A DNA stretch of 64,000 bases from Bdellovibrionales bacterium GWA1_52_35. Lineage in GTDB: Bacteria; Bdellovibrionota; UBA1018. The notes under the pieces were generated by a model, which had not been told where the DNA came from, ran no database searches, and saw nothing but the letters and a program-made list of their open reading frames with translations. Below, piece by piece: positions 43,204-52,899 of this stretch. The stretch covers positions 124,001 through 188,000 of the forward strand of contig MEPO01000009.1 of the NCBI GenBank assembly GCA_001769805.1, in the 5' to 3' direction. The first letter of the stretch is position 1; each line of letters begins with the position of its first letter. The position numbers were made by a program, and so were the translations under genes.

Positions 43204-43220
43204 TTGACTCGTTACGTCAA
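43204..43220. promoter_or_regulatory. Dyad element upstream of the repeat lipoprotein
   Basis: TTGAC (43204-43208) and GTCAA (43216-43220) form an inverted repeat with a 7-base centre, and GTTACGT occurs twice around it (43194-43200 and 43211-43217). It lies about 40 bases upstream of the lipoprotein start and could be an operator or include its -35. Weak evidence. Confidence 0.3.
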
Positions 43221-43312
43221 GTATTAATAAACCTATGATTATTGATAGTTATGGACGTAGAATGGCGTTGTTGCGTAGTCGTTCCCAGGAACGGGGGCAG
43301 CACCAGGGTACA

Positions 43313-43921
43313 CTATGTGGCAAAGACCGCACCGTCCTCGCTGATCTCAAGAATGTGATAACCACCACTTAGAAATTTTCGTACTGGAACGCCGGACGCT
43401 TCCCAGAGGTTAGTCAGGACGTACTCAGCAACACGCTTAAAGTCCTTACCGAAGGCCACGATGCGGGTGAACACGAGATGATCCCAGAAGCCACGTTTTG
43501 CGCTCGCGGGCACATCCTGGCCTTGAGAGCGGGGAAGACCGTAGCCCTTTCTTGCACCGGTGACAATCATCGCAATGCCTCCAGATAGCTCCCGAATAAA
43601 TCCCTGCCAATCTGAACGAGACTTGGCGCGGATGAGCAGGTGTAAGTGATTTCCGACGTTTGCGTATCGATAAATTGAGACGTCCCAGCGCGTTTTCAAC
43701 CGGTCCATGAGATTGTGAATGTGATTGCAGTGACTTGGACTCAGCATGGAAAATTGCCCACGCGCTTTAGAGGATCTTAGTACAACGTGTAGGGCCTGTT
43801 TCGGATCAAAAGGACGCCGAGCTTTGCGCCGGTTCCTGGTGTGTTCCCCGCCATGAGCCTGTAATTTCGTCTTGGAATTATACCCCGGAAAAAAAAGCTG
43901 ATTTTGCAGTCTTTTTGACAT
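43313..43921 (-). mobile_element. Y1/RAYT-like single-gene transposase
   Basis: Start at ATG 43921 (202 residues) behind GGAGGG; the frame also opens at TTG 43927. The Y1 transposase (IS200/REP-associated tyrosine) pattern is present: the HUH-type pair in GNHLHLLIRA and a downstream catalytic Tyr candidate in FKRVAEYVLTNLWEA. The N-terminal HGGEHTRNRRKARRPFDPKQALHVVLRSS is typical of the chromosomally domesticated family. I found no clear terminal hairpins, target duplication or REP array around it, so it may be resident rather than recently inserted. It is intact in frame. Confidence 0.85.
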
Positions 43922-44166
43922 AGTCAACCCTCCTCAAATATTGGGGCAATGGTTTAATTAGGCATATATGTGAAGTTACGTAAATGAGCAAGGTCAATTA
44001 TGGAGTCCAAAACTGGAAGCAATACATTCGCAGGATAATTCATCGCGGCAAAGTATGCAGGGGTTGAAAAAATCCTGCGGCCGGCATCCGCCACATGCCA
44101 CATGCCTCAATTCCTCGAAGCAATGACGCAGCAACGCCTACGGAAAAATGTGCTAAGGTCATCAGC

Positions 44167-45636
44167 ATGGAGAATTTCAATATCCATTGGTTCAGACGGG
44201 ATCTGCGCTTGGCAGGCAACTCCGCACTCCAGTGGAGTGCTCATAAATACCAAGGCCGGGTGCTGGGCATCTTCTGTATTGACCCGGTGATTCTTGCTCG
44301 CCCCGATTTTTCGGTGAATCGATTTGGATTTTTTCTCGAGGCGCTCAAAGCTCTTCGTCTGGAATTTCAGGCGACAGGGGGAGAGCTGCTGGTCATTGAT
44401 GACGGCCCCGAACGGGGGTTTACGCGGGTGCTGTCTGTTTTAAAGGAGCACGGAAGTCTTCCCGAAAGTATTTCGTGGAATCGCGACTATGAGCCTTTTG
44501 CTCTCGATCGGGATTTACGCGTCAAGAGCTTGTGCGAGTCCCGTTTCGGAATTCAGGTCCATACCGAAAGGGATCATCTTTTAATTGAGCCCCACGAGTT
44601 GGAAAAAAAATCAGGCAAAGATCCGTTCTACCGGATCTACACACCTTTCGCGCGCAGCTGGTTTGAGCTTTACTGCAAGGACGAAGTGCAGGATAGGATT
44701 AGAAACCAGAGTTCCCGCAAACCTCCGCGTCTTTCACTGAAGTGGTCGGAGCTCCTGGGCCGTCGCAAGCTCGGTGCAGAAAAGTTGCCAGACAAGTTGG
44801 AATTCTGGCGATCCCGGATTGCACCGCAGCTGACGATTTCGCTCCCGCCCGCCGGCAGTCGTGCAGCTCAACGGCGGCTGGCATTGTTCAAGAAACGGGC
44901 GCTGGAGGATTACGCAACAGGCCGTGATTTCCCGGACCGTGATGGAACCTCGCGGCTGTCGATGGATCTCAAAAACGGATCGCTCACAATCGCACAAGTG
45001 ATTGCAGAGCTGAAGCTCGAAAACTGTCGTTTCCAGGAAAAGAGTGACCGTTGCAGCTTCCTGAAGCAATTGGTCTGGCGCGAATTTTATTATCACATCC
45101 TTGTTCATTTTCCTGAGGTGGAGCGGCACTCCTTTAATCCCAAATACGAAAAGCTCAAATGGCGGAAAAATGATTCTGCTTTCAGGGCCTGGACAGAAGG
45201 CCTCACCGGTTATCCGATTGTGGACGCAGGCATGCGGCAGCTCAAAGCGGAAGGTTGGATGCATAATCGCGTTCGTATGATCGTAGCGTCTTTTCTGACG
45301 AAAGATCTCCTGATCTCCTGGCGGAGAGGGGAGGAGTACTTCATGAAGAACCTTATCGATGGCGATCTGGCATCTAATAACGGAGGGTGGCAATGGGCTG
45401 CCTCCACCGGTTCTGATCCTCAGCCGTATTTCAGGGTTTTCAATCCTAAATTGCAAGGTGAGCGTTTTGATCCGGAGGGACGCTACGTCAAGAAATATGT
45501 TCCTGAATTGCAAAGCCTGGGGCCCCGCTTCATTCATGAACCGGGTAAGCGGCGTCCTGTGAATTATCCCGCGCCGATCGTCAGTCATGCGCATCAAAAG
45601 ATCCTTGCATTGAGTTTGTACAGTCACTTGGGTTAG
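44167..45636 (+). CDS. phr: Deoxyribodipyrimidine photolyase (class I, cryptochrome/photolyase family)
   Basis: Start at ATG 44167 (489 residues), which gives the family N-terminus NIHWFRRDLRLAGNSAL. The N-terminal alpha/beta antenna domain is followed by the FAD domain with RRLALFKKRALEDYATGRDFPDRDGTSRLSMDLKNG, FLKQLVWREFYYHIL, WTEGLTGYPIVDAGMRQLKAEGWMHNRVRMIVASFLTKDLLI and GGWQWAASTGSDPQPYFRVFNP. It uses blue light to split UV pyrimidine dimers. Reading into the next gene, the epimerase starts 9 bases later. Confidence 0.95.
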   Translation: MENFNIHWFRRDLRLAGNSALQWSAHKYQGRVLGIFCIDPVILARPDFSVNRFGFFLEALKALRLEFQATGGELLVIDDGPERGFTRVLSVLKEHGSLPESISWNRDYEPFALDRDLRVKSLCESRFGIQVHTERDHLLIEPHELEKKSGKDPFYRIYTPFARSWFELYCKDEVQDRIRNQSSRKPPRLSLKWSELLGRRKLGAEKLPDKLEFWRSRIAPQLTISLPPAGSRAAQRRLALFKKRALEDYATGRDFPDRDGTSRLSMDLKNGSLTIAQVIAELKLENCRFQEKSDRCSFLKQLVWREFYYHILVHFPEVERHSFNPKYEKLKWRKNDSAFRAWTEGLTGYPIVDAGMRQLKAEGWMHNRVRMIVASFLTKDLLISWRRGEEYFMKNLIDGDLASNNGGWQWAASTGSDPQPYFRVFNPKLQGERFDPEGRYVKKYVPELQSLGPRFIHEPGKRRPVNYPAPIVSHAHQKILALSLYSHLG

Positions 45637-45645
45637 AACCTGCTT

Positions 45646-47013
45646 ATGAAGATTCTGATAACCGGAGCCGGTGGTTGGATCGGGCAGTCTCTCAGTCGGA
45701 AGCTTTTTCTCGAAGGGCATGATCTCGTAGTCTCTTCCCGAAACCCCAGAAAGCTCGGCAGCTCACTCGAAGTGCCTTGTGAGGCTTTCGCTTGGGATCC
45801 GATGAAGGGCCTGGCGCCGCCCGAAATGCTCCGAGGAGTGGACGCTGTGATTCATCTGGCCGGCGAACCGATCGCAGCTTCTCGCTGGACTTCAGGACAG
45901 AAAAAGAAAATTCTGGAATCACGACAGATCGGCACTCGTAATCTCGTCAAGTCTCTTGCTAAAATGCCTCAGAAACCGAAGGTGCTCATCAGTGCCTCGG
46001 CAATTGGATATTATGGAAACAGCTCGCAGGAATTGGACGAAACTGGCCCAAACGGGAAAGGCTTTCTAGCAGAAGTCTGTCAGGCCTGGGAGTCCGAAGC
46101 TCTTGCCCTTTTTGATCAAATCCGAACCGTGGTCGTCCGGACAGGAGTGGTATTGCATCCTTCAGGCGGAGCCCTCGAGAAAATGTTGCCCGCCTTTGAT
46201 GCGCGCGTGGGTGGAATTCTCGGATCAGGGCAGCAGTGGATGAGTTGGATCCATCTCGACGACCTGGTCTCGATTTATCTTAAGGCCTTGATGGATGAAG
46301 AAATCAGCGGGCCCGTGAATGGTACGGCTCCCGAGCCGGTGCAGAATAGTGCTTTTACAAATCTTCTTGCAAAGCAGCTCCGAGTACCGGCTTTCCTGTC
46401 CGCTCCTTCTGTCGCCTTGAAAGCCGCCTTTGGCGAAATGTCCCAGGTCCTTCTGGAAGGTCAGAAAGTCGTTCCGAAAATGCTGGAAGCTCACGGTTTC
46501 AGTTTCCGTTACCCGGCTTTGAAAGATGCTCTGGAGGATTTTTTTCCTTCCTCAGATGAAGCCGGTGTACGTCGGTTTTCTGCGGCTCAGTTTTTTTTGA
46601 AACCTGTTGGAGAAGTTTTTCGTTTCTTCTGTTCACAAAAAAATCTGGAGGGAGTTATGCCTCCCTCGCTTCATTTGAAACTGAGTACGATGAGCACTTC
46701 TGAATTGCAGGAAAGCACTCGGGTTGAGTATCAGCTCAAAGTTCATGGGCTCCCGGTGAAGTGGGTGAGCGAGATCCGCAATTGGGTACCGGAAAAGTCA
46801 TTCAAGGATGTTCAGCTTAAAGGACCTTACTCAGTCTGGGAGCATGAGCATGTTTTTGAGGAGGTCCGGGGCGGGACGCTGGTCAGAGATCGTATCCGGT
46901 GGAAAGCCCCGGGCGGTCCGCTGCGAGCTTTTGTTTCTCCCCTTGTGAGTAGCGATCTTAAGAAGATTTTTGCGGAACGCAAAATACGCATTGCGGAGAT
47001 GCTTGCCCGTTGA
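45646..47013 (+). CDS. TIGR01777/YfcH-type epimerase fused to an SRPBCC domain
   Basis: The protein has 455 residues. Residues 1-295 are an SDR-like Rossmann protein with ITGAGGWIGQSL (NAD(P) binding), VIHLAGEPIAASRW, ISASAIGYYGN and SWIHLDDLVSIYLKAL, the YfcH/SulA-like group. Residues about 310-455 form an SRPBCC (START-like) ligand-binding domain with FRFFCSQKNLEGVMPPSL and the terminal helix DLKKIFAERKIRIAEML. The fusion is known in several lineages with unknown substrate. It follows the photolyase by 9 bases and is probably in its operon. Confidence 0.88.
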   Translation: MKILITGAGGWIGQSLSRKLFLEGHDLVVSSRNPRKLGSSLEVPCEAFAWDPMKGLAPPEMLRGVDAVIHLAGEPIAASRWTSGQKKKILESRQIGTRNLVKSLAKMPQKPKVLISASAIGYYGNSSQELDETGPNGKGFLAEVCQAWESEALALFDQIRTVVVRTGVVLHPSGGALEKMLPAFDARVGGILGSGQQWMSWIHLDDLVSIYLKALMDEEISGPVNGTAPEPVQNSAFTNLLAKQLRVPAFLSAPSVALKAAFGEMSQVLLEGQKVVPKMLEAHGFSFRYPALKDALEDFFPSSDEAGVRRFSAAQFFLKPVGEVFRFFCSQKNLEGVMPPSLHLKLSTMSTSELQESTRVEYQLKVHGLPVKWVSEIRNWVPEKSFKDVQLKGPYSVWEHEHVFEEVRGGTLVRDRIRWKAPGGPLRAFVSPLVSSDLKKIFAERKIRIAEMLAR

Positions 47014-47105
47014 GGTGTTCAAAAAGCCCTAATTCAGTCATTTAAATGGTTGTTGACGCATTGCGTCTGTCTATGTACAGGTTTTCAATTACCAAGGAGT
47101 TTTCT

Positions 47106-47582
47106 ATGACGTTTTCGAAGCGTTTCTTTTGCGTTCTTTTTTATGCGACTCTAGCGACTCAGGCAATGGCAGAGCCCGGCCAGATCTCGTACGTCAAAGG
47201 AACAACTGATCCCGCCACCTTCGTAAACGTGGAGTCCGTCACCCCGATTGCCGATCGCGACAGCAACATCGGGTTGAAAGTCTATCAATACGGCGAAGGT
47301 GATCCCGCAATGAACGGAAACTTCATAGGACTGACAATTACTCCCAGAAATAAAAGCATTCCTGCTTACACCTTTGACACAGGAATCAACGTCCGAGATG
47401 TTCAGAAAATAAGCTTGAATGCCAGACAGAATGCCCTTCTGCTCATAGTCAATGAAGATGTTATGGTGTATCCGCAGACGATTGTGCTCAAGAAAAAGGC
47501 TTACCGGATTTTTTATAAAATGGATTCGAGCGGCGCTGTCTCGGACGAAATTCAGGTTGTCCGGTATCGCTTAGAAAAGTAA
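47106..47582 (+). CDS. Exported protein, unknown function
   Basis: Start at ATG 47106 (158 residues), with AAGGAG 8 bases upstream. The signal peptide (1-21) ends QAMAEPG. The mature part is beta-rich, without cysteines or any motif I recognise. The gap from 47583 to 47855 contains no gene; it holds a consensus TATAAT at 47734-47739 that may serve the ABC-F gene. Confidence 0.7.
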   Translation: MTFSKRFFCVLFYATLATQAMAEPGQISYVKGTTDPATFVNVESVTPIADRDSNIGLKVYQYGEGDPAMNGNFIGLTITPRNKSIPAYTFDTGINVRDVQKISLNARQNALLLIVNEDVMVYPQTIVLKKKAYRIFYKMDSSGAVSDEIQVVRYRLEK

Positions 47583-47733
47583 ACGACTGGATTGCGAAAC
47601 TTCGAAACCGGCATTGCATCGCCGAATGTCCAGGACTGAGGGCTGTTCTTACGGTCCAAGTCAGCCGACTGTTTTTATCGGGACCAAACGTCTCAAGTTA
47701 CTCTTAACTAACGGAATACACTACCTATTCTCG

Positions 47734-47739
47734 TATAAT
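47734..47739 (+). promoter_or_regulatory. Candidate -10 box upstream of the ABC-F gene
   Basis: A perfect TATAAT lies 117 bases before ATG 47856, without a good -35 at 16-18 bases. A promoter here would give an unusually long leader of about 110 bases for this compact genome. Confidence 0.35.
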
Positions 47740-47855
47740 TAGGGTTAGGTGTGCCGTCTTTACAAGTGCTTGAGTTGACACAATACACTAGCAATAATGC
47801 TGCAGTGCGTATAGGGTGCCCTTCAAAGGAATTACCTCAAAAGGACTTACTCACA

Positions 47856-49475
47856 ATGATCAGTACTGCCGGCATCAGCCTGGGCTTTGGCGCCCAGAAA
47901 TTATTCGACGACGTGAACATCAAATTCGTACCAGGCAATTGCTATGGCCTGATCGGTGCGAACGGTGCCGGGAAATCCACTTTTCTTAAAATTCTCTCAG
48001 GCGAAATCTCCCCCAATAAAGGCACCGTGACGGTCACCCCGGGCGAGCGTATTTCGTTCCTGCGGCAGGACCATTTCACCTTCGATGATGTGGCGGTACT
48101 GAATACCGTCATTCTCGGAGAGCCGCGTCTCAGTAAACTAATTGCAGAAAAAGAAGCCCTCTACCTCAAAACGGATTTCACCGATGCCGACGGCGTCAGA
48201 GCAGGGGAGCTCGAAGGATTGTTCGCGGAACTGCGTGGCTGGGAGGCCGAAAGCGATGCGGCCGTTCTGCTGGCGGGGCTTGGAATCGGTACCGAGCTAC
48301 ATGATAAGAAAATGCGCGAGCTGCGCGATACCGAGAAGCTGAAAGTTCTTCTTGCCCAGGCACTCTTCGGGCAACCCGACATCCTGCTGCTCGACGAACC
48401 GACCAATCACCTGGACGTGGCTGCGATCCGCTGGCTGGAAGAGTTCCTGCTCGTTTTCGACAAGACTGTCATCGTCGTTTCACATGACCGGCATTTCCTG
48501 AATCAGGTATGCACGCACATGGCGGATATCGACTTCGGACGGATCCAGCTTTATACCGGTAACTACGATTTCTGGTACCAGTCAAGTCAGTTGGCACTCA
48601 AGCAGGCTCAGGACAAAAAGAAGCGGACCGAGGATAAAGCAGAAGAACTCAAGGCTTTTATCGCCCGTTTCAGCGCGAACGCCTCCAAGTCACGCCAGGC
48701 CACGTCACGCAAAAAGCAACTTGAGAAACTCACCCTTGAAGACATTCAGCCTTCGACCCGCAAATACCCTTTCGTCGGTTTCAAAGCCGAGCGCGAAGCC
48801 GGTGATCAGCTCCTCCGCGTTGAGAATCTTTCGAAAACGATCGATGGAGTTCGCGTCCTGGATCGCGTGAGCTTTACGCTGCGCAAGGGAGATAAGGTTG
48901 TTTTCATCGGTGAAACCGAACTTGCTGTCACGACCCTCTTTCGGATCCTGATAGGTGAGATACCAGCCGACAATGGCAGCTTCACCTGGGGGGTAACGAC
49001 TTCCAGGTCCTTCTTCCCAAAAGAAAATGCCAAATACTTTGATGGAGTGGATCTGACTTTGATCGACTGGCTCCGCCAGTACTCTCCGGATCAGAATGAA
49101 AATTTCGTCCGGGGATTCCTGGGGCGAATGCTTTTCTCCGGTGACGAAGCGACGAAGAAGACAAAGGTCCTTTCGGGTGGTGAGCGGGTTCGCTGCATGC
49201 TTTCAAGGATGATGCTGACTGAAGCGAATGTGCTGATTCTCGACGGCCCGACCAATCATCTGGATCTTGAATCGATCACTTCTGTGAATGACGGGTTGAT
49301 TCGTTTTTCCGGGACCGTGTTGTTCTCTTCACATGATCAGCAATTTATCCAGACCATCGCCAGCCGGGTGATCGAGGTCGGTTCCAAAGGTGTGAGTGAT
49401 CACGACAAAAATTACGAAGAATACTTGTTACAGAAGCTCGGTCCTTCGATGCCGGGATTTCAAAAAGGAAATTAA
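47856..49475 (+). CDS. ABC-F family ATPase, YbiT-like, with degenerate second ATP site
   Basis: Start at ATG 47856 (539 residues), the usual YbiT-type N-terminus, with AAAAGGA upstream; an in-frame GTG at 47751 is less likely. There is no membrane domain. NBD1 has an intact Walker A (GANGAGKST, K40) and Walker B (LLLDEPTNHLD) but a degenerate signature (ELRDTEKLKVLLAQ). The linker has RFSANASKSRQATSRKKQ, as in the family. NBD2 keeps the signature LSGGERVR but has GETELAVTT in place of GxxxxGKT (V358 for the Lys) and LDGPTNHLD (G464 for the catalytic Glu). ABC-F proteins act on the ribosomal E site in translation. One of the two composite ATP sites appears dead. Confidence 0.92.
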   Translation: MISTAGISLGFGAQKLFDDVNIKFVPGNCYGLIGANGAGKSTFLKILSGEISPNKGTVTVTPGERISFLRQDHFTFDDVAVLNTVILGEPRLSKLIAEKEALYLKTDFTDADGVRAGELEGLFAELRGWEAESDAAVLLAGLGIGTELHDKKMRELRDTEKLKVLLAQALFGQPDILLLDEPTNHLDVAAIRWLEEFLLVFDKTVIVVSHDRHFLNQVCTHMADIDFGRIQLYTGNYDFWYQSSQLALKQAQDKKKRTEDKAEELKAFIARFSANASKSRQATSRKKQLEKLTLEDIQPSTRKYPFVGFKAEREAGDQLLRVENLSKTIDGVRVLDRVSFTLRKGDKVVFIGETELAVTTLFRILIGEIPADNGSFTWGVTTSRSFFPKENAKYFDGVDLTLIDWLRQYSPDQNENFVRGFLGRMLFSGDEATKKTKVLSGGERVRCMLSRMMLTEANVLILDGPTNHLDLESITSVNDGLIRFSGTVLFSSHDQQFIQTIASRVIEVGSKGVSDHDKNYEEYLLQKLGPSMPGFQKGN

Positions 49476-49478
49476 TTT

Positions 49479-50825
49479 ATGAGCCCAACCAAAATGAACC
49501 AGTTCAGAGACCTCAACCTCATTGAGCCTATCGTCAAAGCGGTGGAAGCGGAGGGTTACACCCTGCCAACGCCCGTGCAGAAACAGGCGATACCCATCGT
49601 GCTTTCCCGACAGGACCTGCTGGCCTGCGCCCAGACCGGCACCGGCAAGACCGCAGCCTTTGCGCTTCCGATTCTGCAGCTTCTCACCGAGAAGCGCACC
49701 CCAGTCGGACCGCCTGCGGTTCCTGGAATTCGCGTTCTGGTCCTTACTCCCACGCGCGAGCTGGCAACCCAGATCGGCGAGAGCTTCACGAATTACGGCC
49801 GTGAGCTTCGTATTCGCAACACGGTTATTTTTGGTGGTGTTGGTCAGAATGCGCAGGTGAATGCCCTTCGCCGGGGAGTGGACATCGTGGTCGCAACTCC
49901 AGGGCGTCTCTTGGATCTGATGAATCAGCGACTGATCCGGTTCAATGGTCTGGAAATTTTCGTTCTCGATGAAGCCGATCGCATGTTGGACATGGGGTTC
50001 ATTCATGACGTGCGTCGCGTGATTACCGGGATACCCAAGCAGCGACAGACCCTTTTCTTCTCTGCAACGATGCCGCCGGAAATCAGCAAGCTCTCGGCGC
50101 AGATTCTCACAAAGCCGGTGCGCATCGAAGTCACACCTGTGGCCTCTACAGCCGAGAAAGTCTCCCAGGCAATCTATCCCGTGGATGCCGGCAAGAAGAC
50201 CTCTCTTTTGGTCGAACTTCTCAAAGACCCCAAAGTCACGCGGTCCCTTGTTTTCACCCGGACCAAGCGCGAAGCGAATCGAGTCGCCGAAGCCCTGCTG
50301 GCCGTGGGCATCGGCGCTGCCGCGATTCATGGCAATAAATCACAAAGTGCCCGCGAGAAGGCTCTCGCCGGAATCAAAACGGGAGCCACCCGCGTCCTGG
50401 TAGCGACGGATATCGCCGCTCGCGGAATTGATATTGATGACATCTCGCATGTCTTCAATCATGACATTCCGAATATTCCGGAAAGTTATGTTCACCGGAT
50501 CGGGCGTACCGCTCGCGCCGGCAACGCTGGAATTGCCATTTCATTCTGCTCTCCGCAGGAGCGCTCTTTCATGCGAGATATTGAACGGCTGATCCGGCAG
50601 GAAATCACGGTTCTCAAAACTCCCGAAGGCCTTTCGAATGAGGCCCACAAACCTCGTCAAGGCTGGCGCCCAGTAGGTGGCAGCGGACGTGGCAGACCGG
50701 CTCCTAATGCCCGCTCGGGTGGCAGACCCGGTGGCAGGGCGGCTAACAGACCTGGCGAAAATCGGTACTCGTCTTCGAATTCGTTTGCGAATTCGTCTGC
50801 GACCTCGTCTTTGATCCGTAGATAA
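49479..50825 (+). CDS. rhlE: DEAD-box RNA helicase, RhlE type
   Basis: The protein has 448 residues, with AAAGGA before ATG 49479, 3 bases after the ABC-F stop. Helicase motifs in order: Q motif ([10 protein letters not shown]), I (AQTGTGKT), Ia (PTREL), II (DEAD), III (SAT), IV ([13 protein letters not shown]), V ([13 protein letters not shown]) and VI ([10 protein letters not shown]). A Gly/Arg/Pro/Asn-rich tail of about 75 residues, as in RhlE proteins, probably binds RNA. Role: cold-shock, ribosome assembly and RNA turnover remodelling. Next to an ABC-F factor, it forms a translation-related gene pair. Confidence 0.95.
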   Translation: MSPTKMNQFRDLNLIEPIVKAVEAEGYTLPTPVQKQAIPIVLSRQDLLACAQTGTGKTAAFALPILQLLTEKRTPVGPPAVPGIRVLVLTPTRELATQIGESFTNYGRELRIRNTVIFGGVGQNAQVNALRRGVDIVVATPGRLLDLMNQRLIRFNGLEIFVLDEADRMLDMGFIHDVRRVITGIPKQRQTLFFSATMPPEISKLSAQILTKPVRIEVTPVASTAEKVSQAIYPVDAGKKTSLLVELLKDPKVTRSLVFTRTKREANRVAEALLAVGIGAAAIHGNKSQSAREKALAGIKTGATRVLVATDIAARGIDIDDISHVFNHDIPNIPESYVHRIGRTARAGNAGIAISFCSPQERSFMRDIERLIRQEITVLKTPEGLSNEAHKPRQGWRPVGGSGRGRPAPNARSGGRPGGRAANRPGENRYSSSNSFANSSATSSLIRR

Positions 50826-50829
50826 AAAG

Positions 50830-51651
50830 ATGATTCAACAGCTGATGCATCAGTTGATGGGGCTTCATCCGGTCGTGCTTGCGTTCATTGGGACGCTTTT
50901 TACCTGGGGTATGACGGGTTTGGGTGCGGCTTCGATTTTTGCAACGGGCGAAAAGGTCAATCTTAAGACTTTGGATTGGATGCTTGGGTTTGCCGCCGGA
51001 GTGATGATCGCGGCGAGTTTCTGGTCTCTGCTTGCCCCTGCCATCGAAATGTCCAAGGGAATGTCCGTGCCGGTCTGGTTTCCAGCAGTCACGGGTTTTC
51101 TGACTGGAGCATTTTGTCTGCGTCTGATTGACCGCATTCTGCCGCATCTCCATCTTGGTTTTTCCATGGAGGAAGCGGAAGGGAAAAGGACGGTTTGGCC
51201 GCGAAGTACTCTATTCATTCTTGCCATCACACTTCATAATATCCCGGAAGGTCTGGCCGTCGGTGTTGCGTTTGGCGCCTTGGCAGCGGATCCGTCCAAC
51301 TTGCCTGCGGCTATGGCCTTGGCTCTCGGGATCGGAATTCAGAACTTTCCGGAAGGGCTGGCAGTTGCGGCACCGCTGCGGCGCGAGGGCTTCAGTCGTT
51401 TCAAGGCTTTCTGGTACGGACAAATGACGGGGTTGATCGAGGTTGTCGCTGGAATCTTTGGTGCGGGGCTGGTGCTTCTTGTAAAACCCATTCTCCCGTA
51501 TGCGCTCGCTTTCGCCGCGGGTGCAATGATTTTCGTCGTGGTCGAAGAAGTGATTCCAGAATCACAGCGGGGTAAGAACACGGATCTCGCAACGATGGGG
51601 ACGATTATCGGTTTTGCGTTAATGATGCTGCTCGATGTGGGGTTGAGTTAA
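50830..51651 (+). CDS. ZIP-family divalent metal transporter
   Basis: The 273-residue protein has eight hydrophobic helices. The metal-binding helices carry the ZIP pattern HNIPEGLAVGVAFG and GIQNFPEGLAVAAPLRREG, and helix 8 has EEVIPESQ. Family members, ZupT and GufA-like, take up Zn, Fe or Mn across the inner membrane. It begins 4 bases after the helicase stop. Metal specificity cannot be read. Confidence 0.9.
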   Translation: MIQQLMHQLMGLHPVVLAFIGTLFTWGMTGLGAASIFATGEKVNLKTLDWMLGFAAGVMIAASFWSLLAPAIEMSKGMSVPVWFPAVTGFLTGAFCLRLIDRILPHLHLGFSMEEAEGKRTVWPRSTLFILAITLHNIPEGLAVGVAFGALAADPSNLPAAMALALGIGIQNFPEGLAVAAPLRREGFSRFKAFWYGQMTGLIEVVAGIFGAGLVLLVKPILPYALAFAAGAMIFVVVEEVIPESQRGKNTDLATMGTIIGFALMMLLDVGLS

Positions 51652-51705
51652 CTGAAAGCGCTGTAAGTCTCCTTTTTGCAGCCCTGTCCCTGGACGGAGT
51701 CTGCA

Positions 51706-52869
51706 ATGGAAACAGTGACCGGCCTTGTCCTTTCAGGGGGTGGCGCACGAGCTGCTTACCAGGCAGGCGTGCTGCAGGGAATATTGCGCGTTTTTAAGAC
51801 CAGAGCGGAACCGCATCCGTGTTACTTTTCGGTGATCACCGGATTCTCAGCGGGAGCAATCAATGGCGCGTTTCTCGCTGCGCGTATTGACCGGATGGAA
51901 ACTGCGGTGGCGGAACTCTGGAAGTTTTGGGAATCCGTCACCACTGAAAAAATCTTCCGAACCAATGTCGGGAACCTGACCGGAATCGGTCTGCGCTGGC
52001 TCGGAAGCCTGATCTCCAGTGGCTCTTTGAGCAAAGCACCTACGGCACTCCTTGATACGGGGCCGCTGAAAGAGCTGATTCCGAAGATCATCAGCTTTGA
52101 GGATATCGCCAACAATGTGCGGAAGGGTTGTATCCGGGGCATAGCGGTTTCAGCCACGCACTACCATTCGGGAGCCACAGTCACATTTTTTGATGGAAAG
52201 ACCGCGACCGAATCGTACGAACATTCTCTTTACAAGACGGTGAACACGCGTCTGATGAAAGAGCATGTCCTGGCTTCCTGTGCAATTCCGATTGTATTTC
52301 CGGCAGTGTCTATCGACGGCTCGTATTTCGGAGACGGCGGTATCCGGTTTTCGACTCCGCTCAGTCCGGCAATCCATCTGGGTGCTGAAAGAATACTCGC
52401 CATCGGCATTCGGCACAAAAATTCCGGGTTCGATGCCGAAGAGCTCACCTTCAAAAAGCGACCCGAGCCGACGCTGGCGGATATTGCGGGGGTGGTCCTG
52501 GATTCAGTATTCATGGAAGCGCTGGAAACGGATGTTTCCCGGGCGAAGCGAATGAATCAGCTTGCGGAGGCCAGGCTGCAAGGACAAAAAGACGCGAGCA
52601 GTCCTAGACGGATATTCCAGAAAGTACCCATTCTGCTGATTCAGCCGTCCGAGGATCTGGGGCTGCTGGCGTACCGTCTTTACAAGCGATTCCCGGCGGC
52701 ACTGAAGTATCTTCTCAGAGGAGTGGGGGCAACACCGGAGCGAGGCTCGGACTTTCTGAGCTATCTCGCTTTTGACAAGAGTTACACGCGGCGCCTGCTG
52801 AAGCTGGGGTATGCAGATGCGCTTAGTCGCAAGAGAGAAATCCTGGAATTTTTCAGTTCGCCTCTGTAA
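51706..52869 (+). CDS. Patatin-like phospholipase
   Basis: Start at ATG 51706 (387 residues), which gives the family N-terminus VLSGGGARAAYQAGVLQGI (oxyanion hole). The Ser-Asp dyad is S48 in GFSAGAI and D210 in FGDGGIRF. It has no signal peptide, so it acts in the cytoplasm or is exported by another route. Patatin phospholipases hydrolyse membrane phospholipids and lipid esters; some bacterial members are toxins. A GGAG precedes the start. Converges with ubiG-like gene, 30 bases between ends. Confidence 0.9.
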   Translation: METVTGLVLSGGGARAAYQAGVLQGILRVFKTRAEPHPCYFSVITGFSAGAINGAFLAARIDRMETAVAELWKFWESVTTEKIFRTNVGNLTGIGLRWLGSLISSGSLSKAPTALLDTGPLKELIPKIISFEDIANNVRKGCIRGIAVSATHYHSGATVTFFDGKTATESYEHSLYKTVNTRLMKEHVLASCAIPIVFPAVSIDGSYFGDGGIRFSTPLSPAIHLGAERILAIGIRHKNSGFDAEELTFKKRPEPTLADIAGVVLDSVFMEALETDVSRAKRMNQLAEARLQGQKDASSPRRIFQKVPILLIQPSEDLGLLAYRLYKRFPAALKYLLRGVGATPERGSDFLSYLAFDKSYTRRLLKLGYADALSRKREILEFFSSPL

Positions 52870-52899
52870 TGATGACCGACCGGGAAAAGCCGCGCGTAT

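Noticed and set aside
44734..45720. Long minus-strand frame opposite photolyase
   Set aside because: A codon-bias shadow of the photolyase gene, without a Shine-Dalgarno or recognisable domain.
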